DNA of 64,000 nt from Neobacillus sp. CF12 (GTDB lineage: Bacteria; Bacillota; Bacilli; Bacillales; Cytobacillaceae): the NCBI RefSeq assembly GCF_030348765.1, contig NZ_JAUCEU010000007.1, positions 1,048,501 to 1,112,500 of the forward strand, read 5' to 3'. The notes beneath the pieces are model-generated. The model saw only the letters and a list, made by a program, of their open reading frames with translations, was not told the origin of the DNA and did no database searches. Both the position numbers and the translations under genes were made by a program. Of the stretch, positions 34,497 through 43,510 are shown one piece after another. Position 1 is the stretch's first letter, and every line of letters begins with the position of its first letter.

Positions 34497-35709
34497 ATGC
34501 AAAAACGTTACCTTTTTGCTCTATTTAGTTTTATCATTATTTTTATTCTAAGTGGTTGTGGACAAGAACCAGTCAATCCTAATCAAACAGATATCGCCAC
34601 TAGAGAAGATAACAAAACAGAAAAATCATTGCCTCCGGAAAAAGAAGAAACCAAAAATAATGAAGTGACACAAGCGGCCTTATCTGGCCTTAAGGTCCAC
34701 TTCATTGATGTTGGGCAGGGTGACTCGACGTTACTGCAATTTTCCGATGAGGATGAAGACTTTGCAATTCTCATTGATGCTGGAAACTGGACTGGTAATG
34801 AAGTCGTCAATTATCTTTCATCTCAGCGTGTATCACAACTTGATATTGCGATTGGGACACACCCGGATGCCGACCACATTGGACAGTTGGATCAAGTCAT
34901 TAACACTTTAAACGTAGGAGAGGTATGGTTATCGGGTAATACGAACCCCTCTAAGACCTTTCAAAGGTTGTTACAAGCAATCAATTCTAAAGACGTTGAC
35001 TACTATGAACCAAGAATGGGTGATCAGTTTGAAGTTGGCCCGCTCAAGATTGATGTCTTATACCCAAAAACGATAAGCGAGCATGATAATGAAGAATCAA
35101 TTTCGTTAAAATTAACCTATGGTAAAGTTACATTTATTTTAACAGGTGATGCCACAACTGATGATGAATTAAACATGCTTCAAAGTGGAATTGATGTAAC
35201 AGCTGACATTATGAAACTGGGCCATCACGGTTCAACCACTTCCACTCATCCGACGTTTTTACAAAGAGTGAATCCAGCTGTTGCGATTTACAGTTCCGGG
35301 CTAAATAATACGTATGGCCATCCACATGATGAGGTGGTAAACCTTGTTAAAGGTTCAAACATTCAGCTTTATGGAACTGATGTTAATGGGACCATCATTG
35401 TTGAAACGGATGGGAAGGAATATAAAGTATTAACGAAAAAAGAAGGCACCATTACACCCTCAAGTAGTGGAAGCACTGCAAAAGATGAGGCAAAAGTGGA
35501 ATCCGCGCCGATTGTTGGCAATTGTGTTAACGTAAATAGTGCCACTCCTGAGCAATTACAAGAAATCATTCACATTGGTGCTGCCCGTGCGCAAGATTTA
35601 ATAAAATTAAGACCTTTCACATCAGTTGATGATTTAGGAAGAATCAGGAATTGGTCCAGCCAGAATTGCTGATATTAAATCACAAGGACTTGCTTGTGTA
35701 GGAGGTTAG
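34497..35709 (+). pseudogene. ComEC/Rec2-like MBL-fold lipoprotein with C-terminal frameshift
   Basis: Lipobox LSGC at residues 18-21 anchors the protein outside the membrane. A metallo-beta-lactamase domain follows: VHFIDVGQGDSTLLQF, THPDADHIGQ metal motif, LTGDATTDDE, KLGHHGSTTS and YGHPHDEV. The C-terminus is a helix-hairpin-helix (VNVNSATPEQLQEI, IGAARAQDLIKLRPF). Near 35643 the frame shifts: the open frame ends at TGA 35672, but the neighbouring frame reads the missing second hairpin GIGPARIADIKSQGLACVGG and stops at 35709. The catalytic domain is intact, so the shortened product could still work. The gene is followed by DUF3006, its usual partner. Confidence 0.8.
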
Positions 35710-35713
35710 GCTT

Positions 35714-35977
35714 ATTAAAGGATATTTAGACAGAATCGAAGACAATCAATTTGCTGTTATTTTAGTCGAGGAAATGAAAAAAGAATTTATCATTCCAACA
35801 GAAGAATTGCCAGAAGGCAGCAAGGAACAGTCCTATTTCGAGATTACCATTGAAAATGATAAAATTACATCGATGAAATTGGACAAACACACCACCCTAT
35901 CTGAACAGCAAAAAGTTGATGACATGATGACAAAACTCCGTTCTAAGAGTACAGGCAGCAAATTTAAAAAGAACTAG
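35714..35977 (+). CDS. DUF3006 family protein, non-canonical start codon
   Basis: The frame contains KGYLDRIEDNQFAVILVEEMKKEFIIPTEELPEGSKE, the conserved DUF3006 N-terminus, a small beta-barrel protein regularly found after MBL-fold ComEC-like genes. There is no ATG, GTG or TTG before KGYLDRIE. GGAGG at 35701 places initiation at ATT 35714 (8-base spacing) or CTT 35711. The first canonical codon is ATG 35774, which has no ribosome site and removes 20 conserved residues. So either AUU initiation is used or the start codon has mutated. About 87 residues. Confidence 0.72.
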   Translation: MKGYLDRIEDNQFAVILVEEMKKEFIIPTEELPEGSKEQSYFEITIENDKITSMKLDKHTTLSEQQKVDDMMTKLRSKSTGSKFKKN

Positions 35978-36123
35978 AAATAATAAGGAAAGTAGGGAGT
36001 GTAATCCTCCACTGCTTTCCTTTTTCTATTACCGTTATATACTCTGGAAAGAAACTATTTATAGAAATATATCCTTTTCTGCTTTAAAATAATATAGAGA
36101 TTATAAAACAGGGGTGAGACATC

Positions 36124-36870
36124 ATTTTTGAATTATCTTACATCGAATGGATTGTTGTTATTTTAAGTACTGTGTTTATCGGTTTTACAAAAACCGGAGT
36201 ATCCAGCATGGGAATTCTTGTCGCTACTATTCTAATGTATGTTTTCCCTGCAAAAGAATCAATCGGTATCTTATTGCCCATGCTTGTGGTTGGTGATCTC
36301 TTCGCTGTTATTTTTTATCGTCGAAGTGTCGTTTGGAAATATCTCATTTCACTGATACCATGGGTACTAATCGGAATCGTAATCGGTTATTTTGTCCTTA
36401 ACCAAATAAATAGTGATCAGTTAAAACCACTTATTGGCATGATCGTATTAGCACTAATAATCTTACATGTTAGTCGTGAGAGATTAGGAGAAAAGTTTAC
36501 GAAGGTACTTCCTAAGTCCTTATGGTTCACGGTATCTATGGGGATTTTAGCAGGATTTACGACTATGATAGGAAATGCTGCTGGCGGTGTTATGGCCATC
36601 TATTTATTGATGAAAGGCTTACCAAAAAAAGAGTTTGTTGGCACAGGGGCATGGTTTTTCATGTTTGTGAATTTGATTAAGATACCGTTTTATATCAGTT
36701 TAGGTTTAATTACGGTTGATTCCATCACGTTTAATGCTTGGTTGATTCCTACTATTTTAATAGGAGCAGTCATCGGTATCAAAGTGGTACCTCTCATCCC
36801 GCAAAAAGTCTTTCAAACACTTATTCTTGGATTTGCGCTTATTGGAGCATTAAGACTTATCATCGTATAA
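36124..36870 (+). CDS. TSUP/TauE-SafE family membrane permease, non-canonical start
   Basis: About 248 residues, eight or so helices, with the family block FIGFTKTGVSSMGILVA near the N-terminus and LAGFTTMIGNAAGGVMAIYLLMKGLPKKEFVGTGAWFF in the middle. TSUP proteins move sulfite, sulfonates or other organic anions. The first helix (FELSYIEWIVVILSTV) lies before the first canonical start, GTG 36172. GGGGTGA at 36111-36117 has ATT 36124 at 6 bases and ATC 36121 at 3; no ATG, GTG or TTG is in frame there. The AUU start parallels the preceding DUF3006 gene. A strong terminator follows. Confidence 0.8.
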   Translation: MFELSYIEWIVVILSTVFIGFTKTGVSSMGILVATILMYVFPAKESIGILLPMLVVGDLFAVIFYRRSVVWKYLISLIPWVLIGIVIGYFVLNQINSDQLKPLIGMIVLALIILHVSRERLGEKFTKVLPKSLWFTVSMGILAGFTTMIGNAAGGVMAIYLLMKGLPKKEFVGTGAWFFMFVNLIKIPFYISLGLITVDSITFNAWLIPTILIGAVIGIKVVPLIPQKVFQTLILGFALIGALRLIIV

Positions 36871-36871
36871 A

Positions 36872-36913
36872 AAAAGTAACCGTTCCAGTTTAACTAGGAC
36901 GGTTACTTTTTTA
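36872..36913. terminator. Terminator between TSUP permease and monooxygenase genes
   Basis: AAAAAGTAACCGTTC pairs with GGACGGTTACTTTTTT around a 12-base loop; T runs occur on both sides. It can stop both convergent genes. Confidence 0.85.
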
Positions 36914-36927
36914 TTATTCAATGAAAA

Positions 36928-37215
36928 TTACTCGACTTCTTTATAAATGTTAACTTCTGTACTTTCACGCATACTCCTAAGACCCGGTACAATTCTTTTG
37001 ACATGTTCAGCTTTATTGTGTTGATTCAAAGCCTCTACATCGACCCATTCTTCCAGCATCGTGACGATAGATGGATCATTGATATCTTGATGAAGTGCGT
37101 ATGTGATACAGCCTTCTTCTTTTCTTGTTTCTGCGACCAATTCTCTAGCCTGAATTAAATATTCTTCTATATTCACTTCTAGCTTTAATTTTCCTTCGGC
37201 AACTACTTTTATCAT
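36928..37215 (-). CDS. ABM-domain (putative quinol) monooxygenase
   Basis: A 95-residue single antibiotic-biosynthesis-monooxygenase domain (YgiN/HmoB-like ferredoxin fold): VNIEEYLIQARELVAETRKEEGCITYALHQDINDPSIVTMLEEWVDVEALNQHNKAEHV. Small proteins of this type oxidise quinols or degrade reactive compounds without cofactors; the actual substrate is unknown. ATG 37215 follows AAGAGAGG. It lies 35 bases after the malate:quinone oxidoreductase gene and may be cotranscribed with it. Confidence 0.82.
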   Translation of the reverse strand: MIKVVAEGKLKLEVNIEEYLIQARELVAETRKEEGCITYALHQDINDPSIVTMLEEWVDVEALNQHNKAEHVKRIVPGLRSMRESTEVNIYKEVE

Positions 37216-37250
37216 GACGTAACCTCTCTTTTCTCTCGGTTAGTAAAGAA

Positions 37251-38750
37251 TTAACTAAAGGCCATCTCTTTTTCGCTAAGACCAAGCGATTGTGCTGTTG
37301 AAGTATGGATATCCTTCAGTAACAGTGGGTTTTCCAATAGTGAAACGCCATAAGAAGGGATCATTTCCTTGATTTTCGACTCCCACTCTTTCATATGTTC
37401 TGGGAAACATTTATTAATTACCTCAAGCATTACGTGTACAGCAGTAGAAGCACCAGGTGATGCGCCTAGCAAGGCAGCAATTGAGCCATTTGCACCTGTG
37501 ATTACTTCGGTACCAAATTGAAGCGTTCCCTTACCAGCCTCAGTATCTTTAATAACTTGTACTCGTTGACCAGCTACAACAAAATCCCAATCCTCAGCAA
37601 CAGCACTCGGAATAAATTCACGCAACTCTTCCATTCGTTGTTCTTTCGTTAACATCACTTGCTGAATCAGGTATTTTGTCAATGACATCTCTTTTGCGCC
37701 AGCAGCCAACATCGTTAAGACATTGTTCGGTTTTACGGAAGTTACTAAATCAAGCACTGAACCTGTTTTCAAGAACTTGGGCGAGAAGCCAGCAAATGGT
37801 CCAAATAACAATGTTTTTTCATTTTCGATAAATCTTGTATCAAGATGTGGAACAGACATCGGCGGAGCACCAACCTTTGCTTTGCCGTATACTTTTGCAT
37901 GATGCTGTGCTACAACTTCAGGATTATTACATACCATAAATATTCCGCTAACCGGGAATCCTCCAATATGTTTGCCCTCAGGTATACCGGACTTTTGCAG
38001 TAAATGCAGGCTTCCTCCACCGCCACCGATAAACACGAACTTTGCAGTATGGCGTTTGACCGTACCACTAAAGAGATTCTGGACTTTCAATTCCCACATA
38101 CCATCGTTTGTACGTTTAATATCATTTACACTATGATTATAGTTTATTTTTACATTTTTCTTCTCTAAATGCTCAAACAACATACGTGTTAAAGCACCAA
38201 AGTTGACATCCGTTCCTAAGTCAGCTTTTGTGGCTGCTATAGGTTCATTCCACTTTCGTCCTTCCATAATAAGAGGAATCCATTCCATCAATTTTTCAGG
38301 ATCGTCGGAGAATTCCATCCCTTGGAAAAGGGGATTAGCAGACATGGCTTCAAAACGTTTCTTTAAGAAGTTTACATTCTCTTCGCCTAGTACCATACTC
38401 ATATGAGGCAATTGTCTTATGAATTCCTGTGGATTATTTACCAACTTGTTCTTTACAAGGTATGACCAAAACTGCATGGAAACCTGAAACTGTTCATTAA
38501 TTTTTATTGCTTTACTAATATCGACCGATCCATCTGGTTTTTCAACTGTGTAGTTTAGTTCACAAAGTGCGGCATGCCCCGTTCCAGCATTATTCCATTC
38601 ATTAGAACTTTCTTCTCCAGCATTCTCGAGTTTCTCAAATACTTTAATATCCCATTCTGGTACTAATTCTTTCAAGAGTGTCCCTAAAGTAGCACTCATG
38701 ATTCCGGCACCGATTAAAATGACGTCCGTTTTAGTTTCACTGTTGCTCAT
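37251..38750 (-). CDS. mqo: Malate:quinone oxidoreductase
   Basis: A 499-residue FAD-dependent peripheral membrane enzyme that oxidises malate to oxaloacetate and passes electrons to quinone. The FAD motif is [17 protein letters not shown] at the N-terminus; other family blocks are [52 protein letters not shown] and [18 protein letters not shown]. Length is normal. The open frame extends 46 codons further upstream, but ATG 38750 begins the conserved part and has AAAAGG 9 bases upstream. It supplies a membrane-linked alternative to NAD-malate dehydrogenase. Confidence 0.94.
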   Translation of the reverse strand: MSNSETKTDVILIGAGIMSATLGTLLKELVPEWDIKVFEKLENAGEESSNEWNNAGTGHAALCELNYTVEKPDGSVDISKAIKINEQFQVSMQFWSYLVKNKLVNNPQEFIRQLPHMSMVLGEENVNFLKKRFEAMSANPLFQGMEFSDDPEKLMEWIPLIMEGRKWNEPIAATKADLGTDVNFGALTRMLFEHLEKKNVKINYNHSVNDIKRTNDGMWELKVQNLFSGTVKRHTAKFVFIGGGGGSLHLLQKSGIPEGKHIGGFPVSGIFMVCNNPEVVAQHHAKVYGKAKVGAPPMSVPHLDTRFIENEKTLLFGPFAGFSPKFLKTGSVLDLVTSVKPNNVLTMLAAGAKEMSLTKYLIQQVMLTKEQRMEELREFIPSAVAEDWDFVVAGQRVQVIKDTEAGKGTLQFGTEVITGANGSIAALLGASPGASTAVHVMLEVINKCFPEHMKEWESKIKEMIPSYGVSLLENPLLLKDIHTSTAQSLGLSEKEMAFS

Positions 38751-38986
38751 AATAACCAACCTTTTCTCTTGAAATTTGCGCAAAAAAGATGTAGGCGTTT
38801 TCACAATCACTAGGATGATCCAGTCAAACATCTCTTCTGTCTCAAAAAAATCCATAAAGTAATCTATATCAATTATTTTTAAATCCAAATATCTTCTATT
38901 ATATGATAATTATAAATTATTTAAAAGCTTTTAAATTGAAAGAAATCCTTCTACAATGGATTGGAACGCTGATAAACCAAAATAGT

Positions 38987-39169
38987 TTAATACAATTGCC
39001 TAAAATAATCCTTCAGTTCTTTTTCCGATAGAATGATTTTGCCGTCTAAATTTATGGTTTGTAAAACAAACTCTTTAACACCGATAAACTCAGATTCGGC
39101 TATTACATAGAAAATCATTCCTCTTTTATAAATATATCTGAAATCTTTTATTAATTTATACCTTTTCAT
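38987..39169 (-). CDS. Hypothetical protein (60 aa)
   Basis: ATG 39169 with GATGAGG 7 bases upstream opens a 60-residue frame rich in Lys, Tyr and Ile: MKRYKLIKDFRYIYKRGMIF and a C-terminal KELKDYFRQLY. It looks like a small soluble protein. No family was recognised. It is monocistronic, between mqo and a small membrane protein gene. Confidence 0.55.
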   Translation of the reverse strand: MKRYKLIKDFRYIYKRGMIFYVIAESEFIGVKEFVLQTINLDGKIILSEKELKDYFRQLY

Positions 39170-39300
39170 GTATATACCTCATCTGGTGTGATTGATGTTA
39201 TTTTACCGTCCGTTCATTTATCATTCAAGAAAGATGAGGTATTTACTCTAGAAAATGATACAACAGAGGGATTCCCTCTGCTGGAGTTAAACTTCTTGAA

Positions 39301-39654
39301 TTAGTTGATAAAAAAGTCTTTGAAGTAAATTAAAGATATGATTCCAGCGACCACTGTGTAGCCAACAGCAACATAAAAAGCAGTTGTAGGTTGGAAATTA
39401 AGTTTTTGCCTATCAATTTTTGTCTTCACTTCAGTGGCTGCCCAATTATCATCATTATTACCGCTTTGTAGCCTTGCATCAGCTAAATCAGAAGTAAATC
39501 CGCCTGAAGAATTGAAAAACCAAATACTGCATGTCACTACCAGTCCCGCCATAAATAACCAATCCATAAAATTGGAATGGAATAATGTTGCTGCACCCCA
39601 ATTAACGAAAAGAATTATACCTAATGTAATGATTGCCCAAAGAAATTCCCCCAT
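39301..39654 (-). CDS. Hypothetical membrane protein (117 aa)
   Basis: Three hydrophobic helices (LWAIITLGIILFVNWGAATL, WLFMAGLVVTCSIWFF, AFYVAVGYTVVAGIISLIYF) flank a polar loop, NSSGGFTSDLADARLQSGNNDDNW. ATG 39654 follows GGGTGAGGAG. The family was not recognised. A small hairpin (CAGAGGGA/TCCCTCTG) lies after the stop near 39265-39281. Confidence 0.6.
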   Translation of the reverse strand: MGEFLWAIITLGIILFVNWGAATLFHSNFMDWLFMAGLVVTCSIWFFNSSGGFTSDLADARLQSGNNDDNWAATEVKTKIDRQKLNFQPTTAFYVAVGYTVVAGIISLIYFKDFFIN

Positions 39655-39749
39655 ATTGTTCTCCTCACCCTATCTATTTTTTTAATTTTACCACAAAATG
39701 GTTACTTTTCTAATTATTCACAAAAAGTTATTGCATTTAAGACATAGAA

Positions 39750-39780
39750 AAAGGTGTCAACGAATATTGACACCTTTGCC
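39750..39780 (-). terminator. Terminator after the isochorismatase-like gene
   Basis: Perfect 11-bp stem AAAGGTGTCAA/TTGACACCTTT with a short loop. On the minus strand it is followed by TTCTATG, a modest T-rich tail. It lies 10 bases beyond the stop of the isochorismatase-like gene. Confidence 0.6.
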
Positions 39781-39789
39781 TTATTGTAA

Positions 39790-40380
39790 TTATGTTTGGT
39801 TTGGATAACCGCTTTGCTGCAGTTCCGTCAGTAGTTCAACCGTCTTAACTATAGTCGCAAACTCGTTATGTAATGCAGCCACTTCATACATATGTACATC
39901 CTTAGGAGAATGGGTTGTCCCAGTATGGTCGGTAATTTCGAATGCAGCACTCGCATCTTCTACAAGGAAAGTTTCAAACCCTAAATTTCCACTCATCCTT
40001 GTAGTCGTGGAAACACAGTGTTGAGTGGATAACCCCGTAATTACCAGAGAAGTCAATTGCTTTTCCCTTAAGTACAACTCTAATTTTGTCCCAATGTACG
40101 CACTATTAACATTTTTTTGAAAAACAATCTCATGTGGTAACGGTTTAATGATTTCCTTAAACTCGACACCTACTTTATTTTGATAATTGAGAGGTGAATT
40201 AGGCAATAACGATAAATGCTGAGAATAAATAACCTCCCAGCCACGTTTTCTCCACTCAGTTAAAAGCTTTAAAATATTCTCCTCTGCTTGAGGGTTGTTA
40301 CGCTCTCCCCAATAGGGATCATCAAAACCTTTTTGAACATCTAGAACTAACAGAGCTGGGGATTTTAAAATTGTCTTCAT
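39790..40380 (-). CDS. Isochorismatase-like cysteine hydrolase
   Basis: A 196-residue alpha/beta hydrolase of the isochorismatase/nicotinamidase superfamily. The predicted triad is Asp in ALLVLDVQKGFDD, Lys in IVFQKNVNSAY, and Cys in TGLSTQHCVSTTTR. The substrate class (an amide, carbamate or isochorismate-like ether) cannot be told from sequence. ATG 40380 follows AGGAGAACAAC. It follows the DUF3231 gene by 14 bases, so both are probably one transcript. Confidence 0.84.
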   Translation of the reverse strand: MKTILKSPALLVLDVQKGFDDPYWGERNNPQAEENILKLLTEWRKRGWEVIYSQHLSLLPNSPLNYQNKVGVEFKEIIKPLPHEIVFQKNVNSAYIGTKLELYLREKQLTSLVITGLSTQHCVSTTTRMSGNLGFETFLVEDASAAFEITDHTGTTHSPKDVHMYEVAALHNEFATIVKTVELLTELQQSGYPNQT

Positions 40381-40394
40381 GTTGTTCTCCTATG

Positions 40395-41393
40395 TTATTT
40401 CACAACTTCAAATTGAGGAGGCTGCTCCATCCAATTTCTTTCAATCAATAAATTCATTCCATCTTCAGCAAAAGCTCCTGTTTTGGTTATAAAATTTGCG
40501 TACATGGCACTTATATCTCTACGCATGGTAGTTGATAATCCCATACCATATGCTCCTATCCCCAGATTAGAAAGCATTCCGATGACAAATAGCATTAATT
40601 GCTCAGAAAATGGAGGAATAGTCGAAGTAGTTACACCTTGGTCCCATGTAACAGCTGCTGGTACTTCACTTTCTTCCAATGTGTCATGAATGGAGCTTAA
40701 AATATATTGACATAAATTTTTTCCTCGAAGAAAATATTCCTGAAGTTCACTATCCTTTGTTACTTGTGAAAAACCAGTGCACATATGCATGCCCATTTCA
40801 TTCTGAACTGCATTAATCAAGAGATGTGTGACTTCAATGCCTAACAATGAACGTCTACGCCCGAACCAACCGGTCATAAAATTTTCTTTATTAACAAAAT
40901 CAATTTGTGATGGATAATTCATAAAAGGCATTCTTACATATATCCCTTTTTCTTGCATACTTGTAACAACGTTATTATACAATTGAGAAACATCGTCCAT
41001 GAGGTTTTTAAATAACATCCGCACATCCTCTCTAGCAGCAATTGTTAAACTCGCCGTATGTGATGCCACCCCAAATTTCGACATCTGTAGAACACACTGT
41101 ATGTAATAGATATCCGAAAATAGTTTTGGTGCTTTTGGCACTACATGTTTCTCCGCTTTAAATCCTTCAGGAACAATGATGTTCTCCTTTAAAAATAATT
41201 GCTCTAAATCATTCTTATGTTTCTGAGCCAAATGCTTTGTCTCCTCAAGTCTTATAAGAATCTCAGGATCAGTACACGTTTCAATAAAGTGAGTCATTAA
41301 GCAGATTACTACACTGATATTAATATTTGTAGCCCATAAAACTGATATTTCAGCACTTGTTAATCTAACAATATCTACTTTATTTATCATCAA
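40395..41393 (-). CDS. DUF3231 family protein (duplicated domain)
   Basis: A 332-residue helical protein made of two related DUF3231 halves. The first half starts with LTSAEISVLWATNINISVVICLMTHFI and the second contains VTHLLINAVQNEMGMHMCTGFSQV. The second half has a hydrophobic stretch, FVIGMLSNLGIGAYGMGLSTTMR. The ferritin-like/coat-associated DUF3231 proteins are common in Bacillus spores or spore-forming cells, with unknown function. ATG 41393 follows GGAGGG 7 bases upstream. Confidence 0.8.
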   Translation of the reverse strand: MMINKVDIVRLTSAEISVLWATNINISVVICLMTHFIETCTDPEILIRLEETKHLAQKHKNDLEQLFLKENIIVPEGFKAEKHVVPKAPKLFSDIYYIQCVLQMSKFGVASHTASLTIAAREDVRMLFKNLMDDVSQLYNNVVTSMQEKGIYVRMPFMNYPSQIDFVNKENFMTGWFGRRRSLLGIEVTHLLINAVQNEMGMHMCTGFSQVTKDSELQEYFLRGKNLCQYILSSIHDTLEESEVPAAVTWDQGVTTSTIPPFSEQLMLFVIGMLSNLGIGAYGMGLSTTMRRDISAMYANFITKTGAFAEDGMNLLIERNWMEQPPQFEVVK

Positions 41394-41499
41394 TTATCCC
41401 TCCATAATTTTTAGAATTCCCAAATCAGAATAAGATATTTAACATATGTAAATCTAAACCTTTCTAACTGTCCGCCTGAGATGGACAGTGTCCACGACC

Positions 41500-41512
41500 G
41501 GTGCCTGTCACC
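41500..41512. repeat. Short GGTGCCTGTCACC palindrome
   Basis: A diverged member of the GTGCCTGGCAC palindrome family, preceded by a second small hairpin (CTGTCC/GGACAG near 41468-41490). It lies in the leader of the following small gene. Confidence 0.4.
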
Positions 41513-41619
41513 ATTTCTTTTCCTGCCTATTTTATGCCCCTTTTCCTGAATTTATAAAACATGCTCTACAACCTCTGCATACAATAATCTTGAACAACCA
41601 TAGTGAGGAGGTGAATCTT

Positions 41620-41856
41620 ATGGGTAATGGTCATTCTTCCTGTGGCATTTTGGGACTTTTCCTTGGGTTTTTAACAGGTGTAATATGGTTGCTGCTTTCC
41701 ATTTTGAATGTCGTAACAGGCTTCTTTACTTTACTAAGTTTAGGTAGCCTTGGTACTATATTAAACATCCTTATTGCATTAATCGGCTTCCTTGTTGTGA
41801 TTGTTTTTGGACTACTCATATTCAAGAAAGTCTGGCGCTGTTATTTTAAAAAGTAA
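41620..41856 (+). CDS. Small hydrophobic membrane protein (78 aa)
   Basis: ATG 41620 has GAGGAGG 7-8 bases upstream. The upstream extension of the open frame lacks a ribosome site. The product reads MGNGHSSCGILGLFLGFLTG, then two helices (VIWLLLSILNVVTGFFTLLSL and LNILIALIGFLVVIVFGLLIF) and a basic tail KKVWRCYFKK. No family was recognised. A very strong terminator follows immediately. Confidence 0.6.
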   Translation: MGNGHSSCGILGLFLGFLTGVIWLLLSILNVVTGFFTLLSLGSLGTILNILIALIGFLVVIVFGLLIFKKVWRCYFKK

Positions 41857-41862
41857 TAGTAA

Positions 41863-41907
41863 AAAGCCTATTTAGATAATTTTCATTATCTAAATAGGCT
41901 TTTTTTG
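41863..41907 (+). terminator. Strong terminator
   Basis: Perfect 16-bp stem AGCCTATTTAGATAAT/ATTATCTAAATAGGCT with a 4-base loop, preceded by AA and followed by TTTTTT. It is a textbook intrinsic terminator for the small membrane protein gene. Confidence 0.9.
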
Positions 41908-41961
41908 GGAATTGAGGGTTTACATTTTACTCTTGTTTTCCTTCTATATCATATTCTATAC

Positions 41962-42150
41962 TTAACCTAATTTTTTTCGGAAATTCATATATTGATTTTT
42001 TGTTGCTTTGTATGTTTGATGCGTGTAATAAACTTTTGCAGATGCGTGGTTATCACATAGCGTACACTTAATTTTATAAGGAGCTTTCCGTATATGGGGA
42101 ATTTCTAACAATGATAATGCTTCTTTCATATGCGTGTGACAAACCCACAT
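41962..42150 (-). CDS. Small Cys/His-rich protein, possible zinc ribbon (62 aa)
   Basis: ATG 42150 with GAGGTG 6 bases upstream encodes MWVCHTHMKEALSLLEIPHIRK followed by CTLCDNHASAKVYYTHQTYKA. The paired CxxH and CxxC motifs suggest one zinc site. Small proteins of this kind occur in many Bacillus genomes without known role. It is the last gene before the ferredoxin unit and may be cotranscribed with it (57-base gap). Confidence 0.6.
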   Translation of the reverse strand: MWVCHTHMKEALSLLEIPHIRKAPYKIKCTLCDNHASAKVYYTHQTYKATKNQYMNFRKKLG

Positions 42151-42206
42151 TGTTTTCACCTCAAAAGATATGATTGATTTTACTTACAGGGTAAAGTTTA
42201 AAATCT

Positions 42207-42557
42207 TTATTTATTCGCAGACACTTCCTGCTTTAATTTATCTGGTTTTCTCATTTTTACTTGTTTAGTAATTTCATCATCCCATGAAATTTCAATATCC
42301 CCATTTGTAACAAAGGTCTGACAGCCTAAACGATACCCTTTATCTAGCCATTCCTCGCCTAACTTCCTTCTTTCCTGAATCTTTACATTATCAAGGAATT
42401 CAGCCCCTTCTTCCGCTTTAAAAACGCAAGTACCGCAAATTCCTCCTCCACATCGATTGGGAAGATCTCCATCATAGCGAAGTGACATTCTTAAAATATT
42501 GGAATCCTCTGGAACTTCTAATTGTTTATTACTATTAATAAATCGAATCGTTGGCAT
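42207..42557 (-). CDS. [2Fe-2S] ferredoxin (first copy)
   Basis: A 116-residue plant/adrenodoxin-type ferredoxin domain. Cluster ligands Cys36, Cys41, Cys44 and Cys79 are arranged C-x4-C-x2-C-x34-C (NRCGGGICGTC and LGCQT). It would carry single electrons to an oxygenase or oxidase; the cluster's diiron protein is a candidate partner. Its promoter carries a GGTATA-N3-TATACC operator. ATG 42557 follows AAGGAGG. A paralogue with the same cysteine pattern lies at 48656. Confidence 0.9.
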   Translation of the reverse strand: MPTIRFINSNKQLEVPEDSNILRMSLRYDGDLPNRCGGGICGTCVFKAEEGAEFLDNVKIQERRKLGEEWLDKGYRLGCQTFVTNGDIEISWDDEITKQVKMRKPDKLKQEVSANK

Positions 42558-42587
42558 CTATGAATTCCTCCTTGAAATGTTCTTCTT

Positions 42588-42626
42588 GGTATACAATATA
42601 CCATAAATTTAATTATCAGACAATGC
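42588..42626 (-). promoter_or_regulatory. Promoter and GGTATA operator of the first ferredoxin gene
   Basis: On the minus strand TTGTCT-N17-TATATT, with the perfect operator GGTATA-TTG-TATACC (42588-42602) lying over the -10 region. The same arms recur upstream of several genes of this region and of one GntR gene, so a GntR/FCD protein is the likely repressor. Confidence 0.7.
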
Positions 42627-42785
42627 GTAAATTTAAAATATTCTAATTATTTATTTTATCTTTTCAAACTGATGACGACTGTTAGTATAAATCAGAATAA
42701 AAACTAGATTTCTACTATCTTTTTATTCAATTAACCTATCAAGTGGATAAAAATAAAACAGGCTGCTTATTAAATAGCGCCTGCC

Positions 42786-43478
42786 TTAACTTTTACTTTT
42801 ATAAAGCTTCTCCTGGATATTTTCCATATAAGTAATATACGCTTTTTTTGAATTTTCTATATGAATCCTCATCAAATACTCAGCCATTTCCGTTTCTTGA
42901 TCACGTAATGCCTTCATAATATCGATATGTTCCTTTAAAGAAATTTTCCTTCTGCCTGGTGTCTCATAGCCCATATTAGCCGCCATATGGATATAGTCTA
43001 TTAATCCAGATAGAATTTCAAATAATTTAGGACTTTTCGATGCTTTATTAATTAAATGATTCATTTTAATATGTTCAAAATTAAAATTTTCTTCTTCATT
43101 CTCTTCAATTTCCATCAGTTCTTTTATTTTTTGATCCAATTCTTTTTTTGTCTCTTGATCCATTCTTTGTGAAGCTAATTTTACTGCTAGAACTTCTAAT
43201 GATGCAAGAATCGTAAAAACCTCAATCACTTCATTTACAGATATATTGGAGAGAACGACCCCTTTCCTTGGTACAGTTTTCACAAATCCTTGTGATTCTA
43301 GTCGGAACAAAGCCTCCCGTATTGGCGTACGGCTAATTTTCAATTTAGCTGCAAGCTCCCTTTCAATTAGACGGTCTCCAGCCTTAAACTCTCCTTCTAG
43401 GATCATCTTTTTTAAATATAGATAGGCATGTTCTCTTATTGATAATAAATTATTTTCCTCCCATATTACTTCCATCAT
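42786..43478 (-). CDS. GntR-family regulator, FCD subfamily (first copy)
   Basis: A 230-residue repressor: winged helix at residues 10-75 (LKKMILEGEFKAGDRLIERELAAKLKISRTPIREALFRLESQGFVKTVP) and a helical FCD ligand domain (about 85-220), where MNHLINKASK and ETPGRRKISLKEHIDIM hold likely metal-binding residues. The recognition region is nearly identical to the second GntR protein (55298), so both should bind the same operator. It precedes the two chromate-transporter genes. ATG 43475/43478 follows AGGAGG. No GGTATA operator is seen before its own start. Confidence 0.9.
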   Translation of the reverse strand: MMEVIWEENNLLSIREHAYLYLKKMILEGEFKAGDRLIERELAAKLKISRTPIREALFRLESQGFVKTVPRKGVVLSNISVNEVIEVFTILASLEVLAVKLASQRMDQETKKELDQKIKELMEIEENEEENFNFEHIKMNHLINKASKSPKLFEILSGLIDYIHMAANMGYETPGRRKISLKEHIDIMKALRDQETEMAEYLMRIHIENSKKAYITYMENIQEKLYKSKS

Positions 43479-43510
43479 TTCACCTCCTGAAATTTGTTTA
43501 TTTTTTTAGA

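Noticed and set aside
35774..35977. ATG 35774 as the DUF3006 start
   Set aside because: No ribosome site, and 20 conserved residues upstream would be lost.
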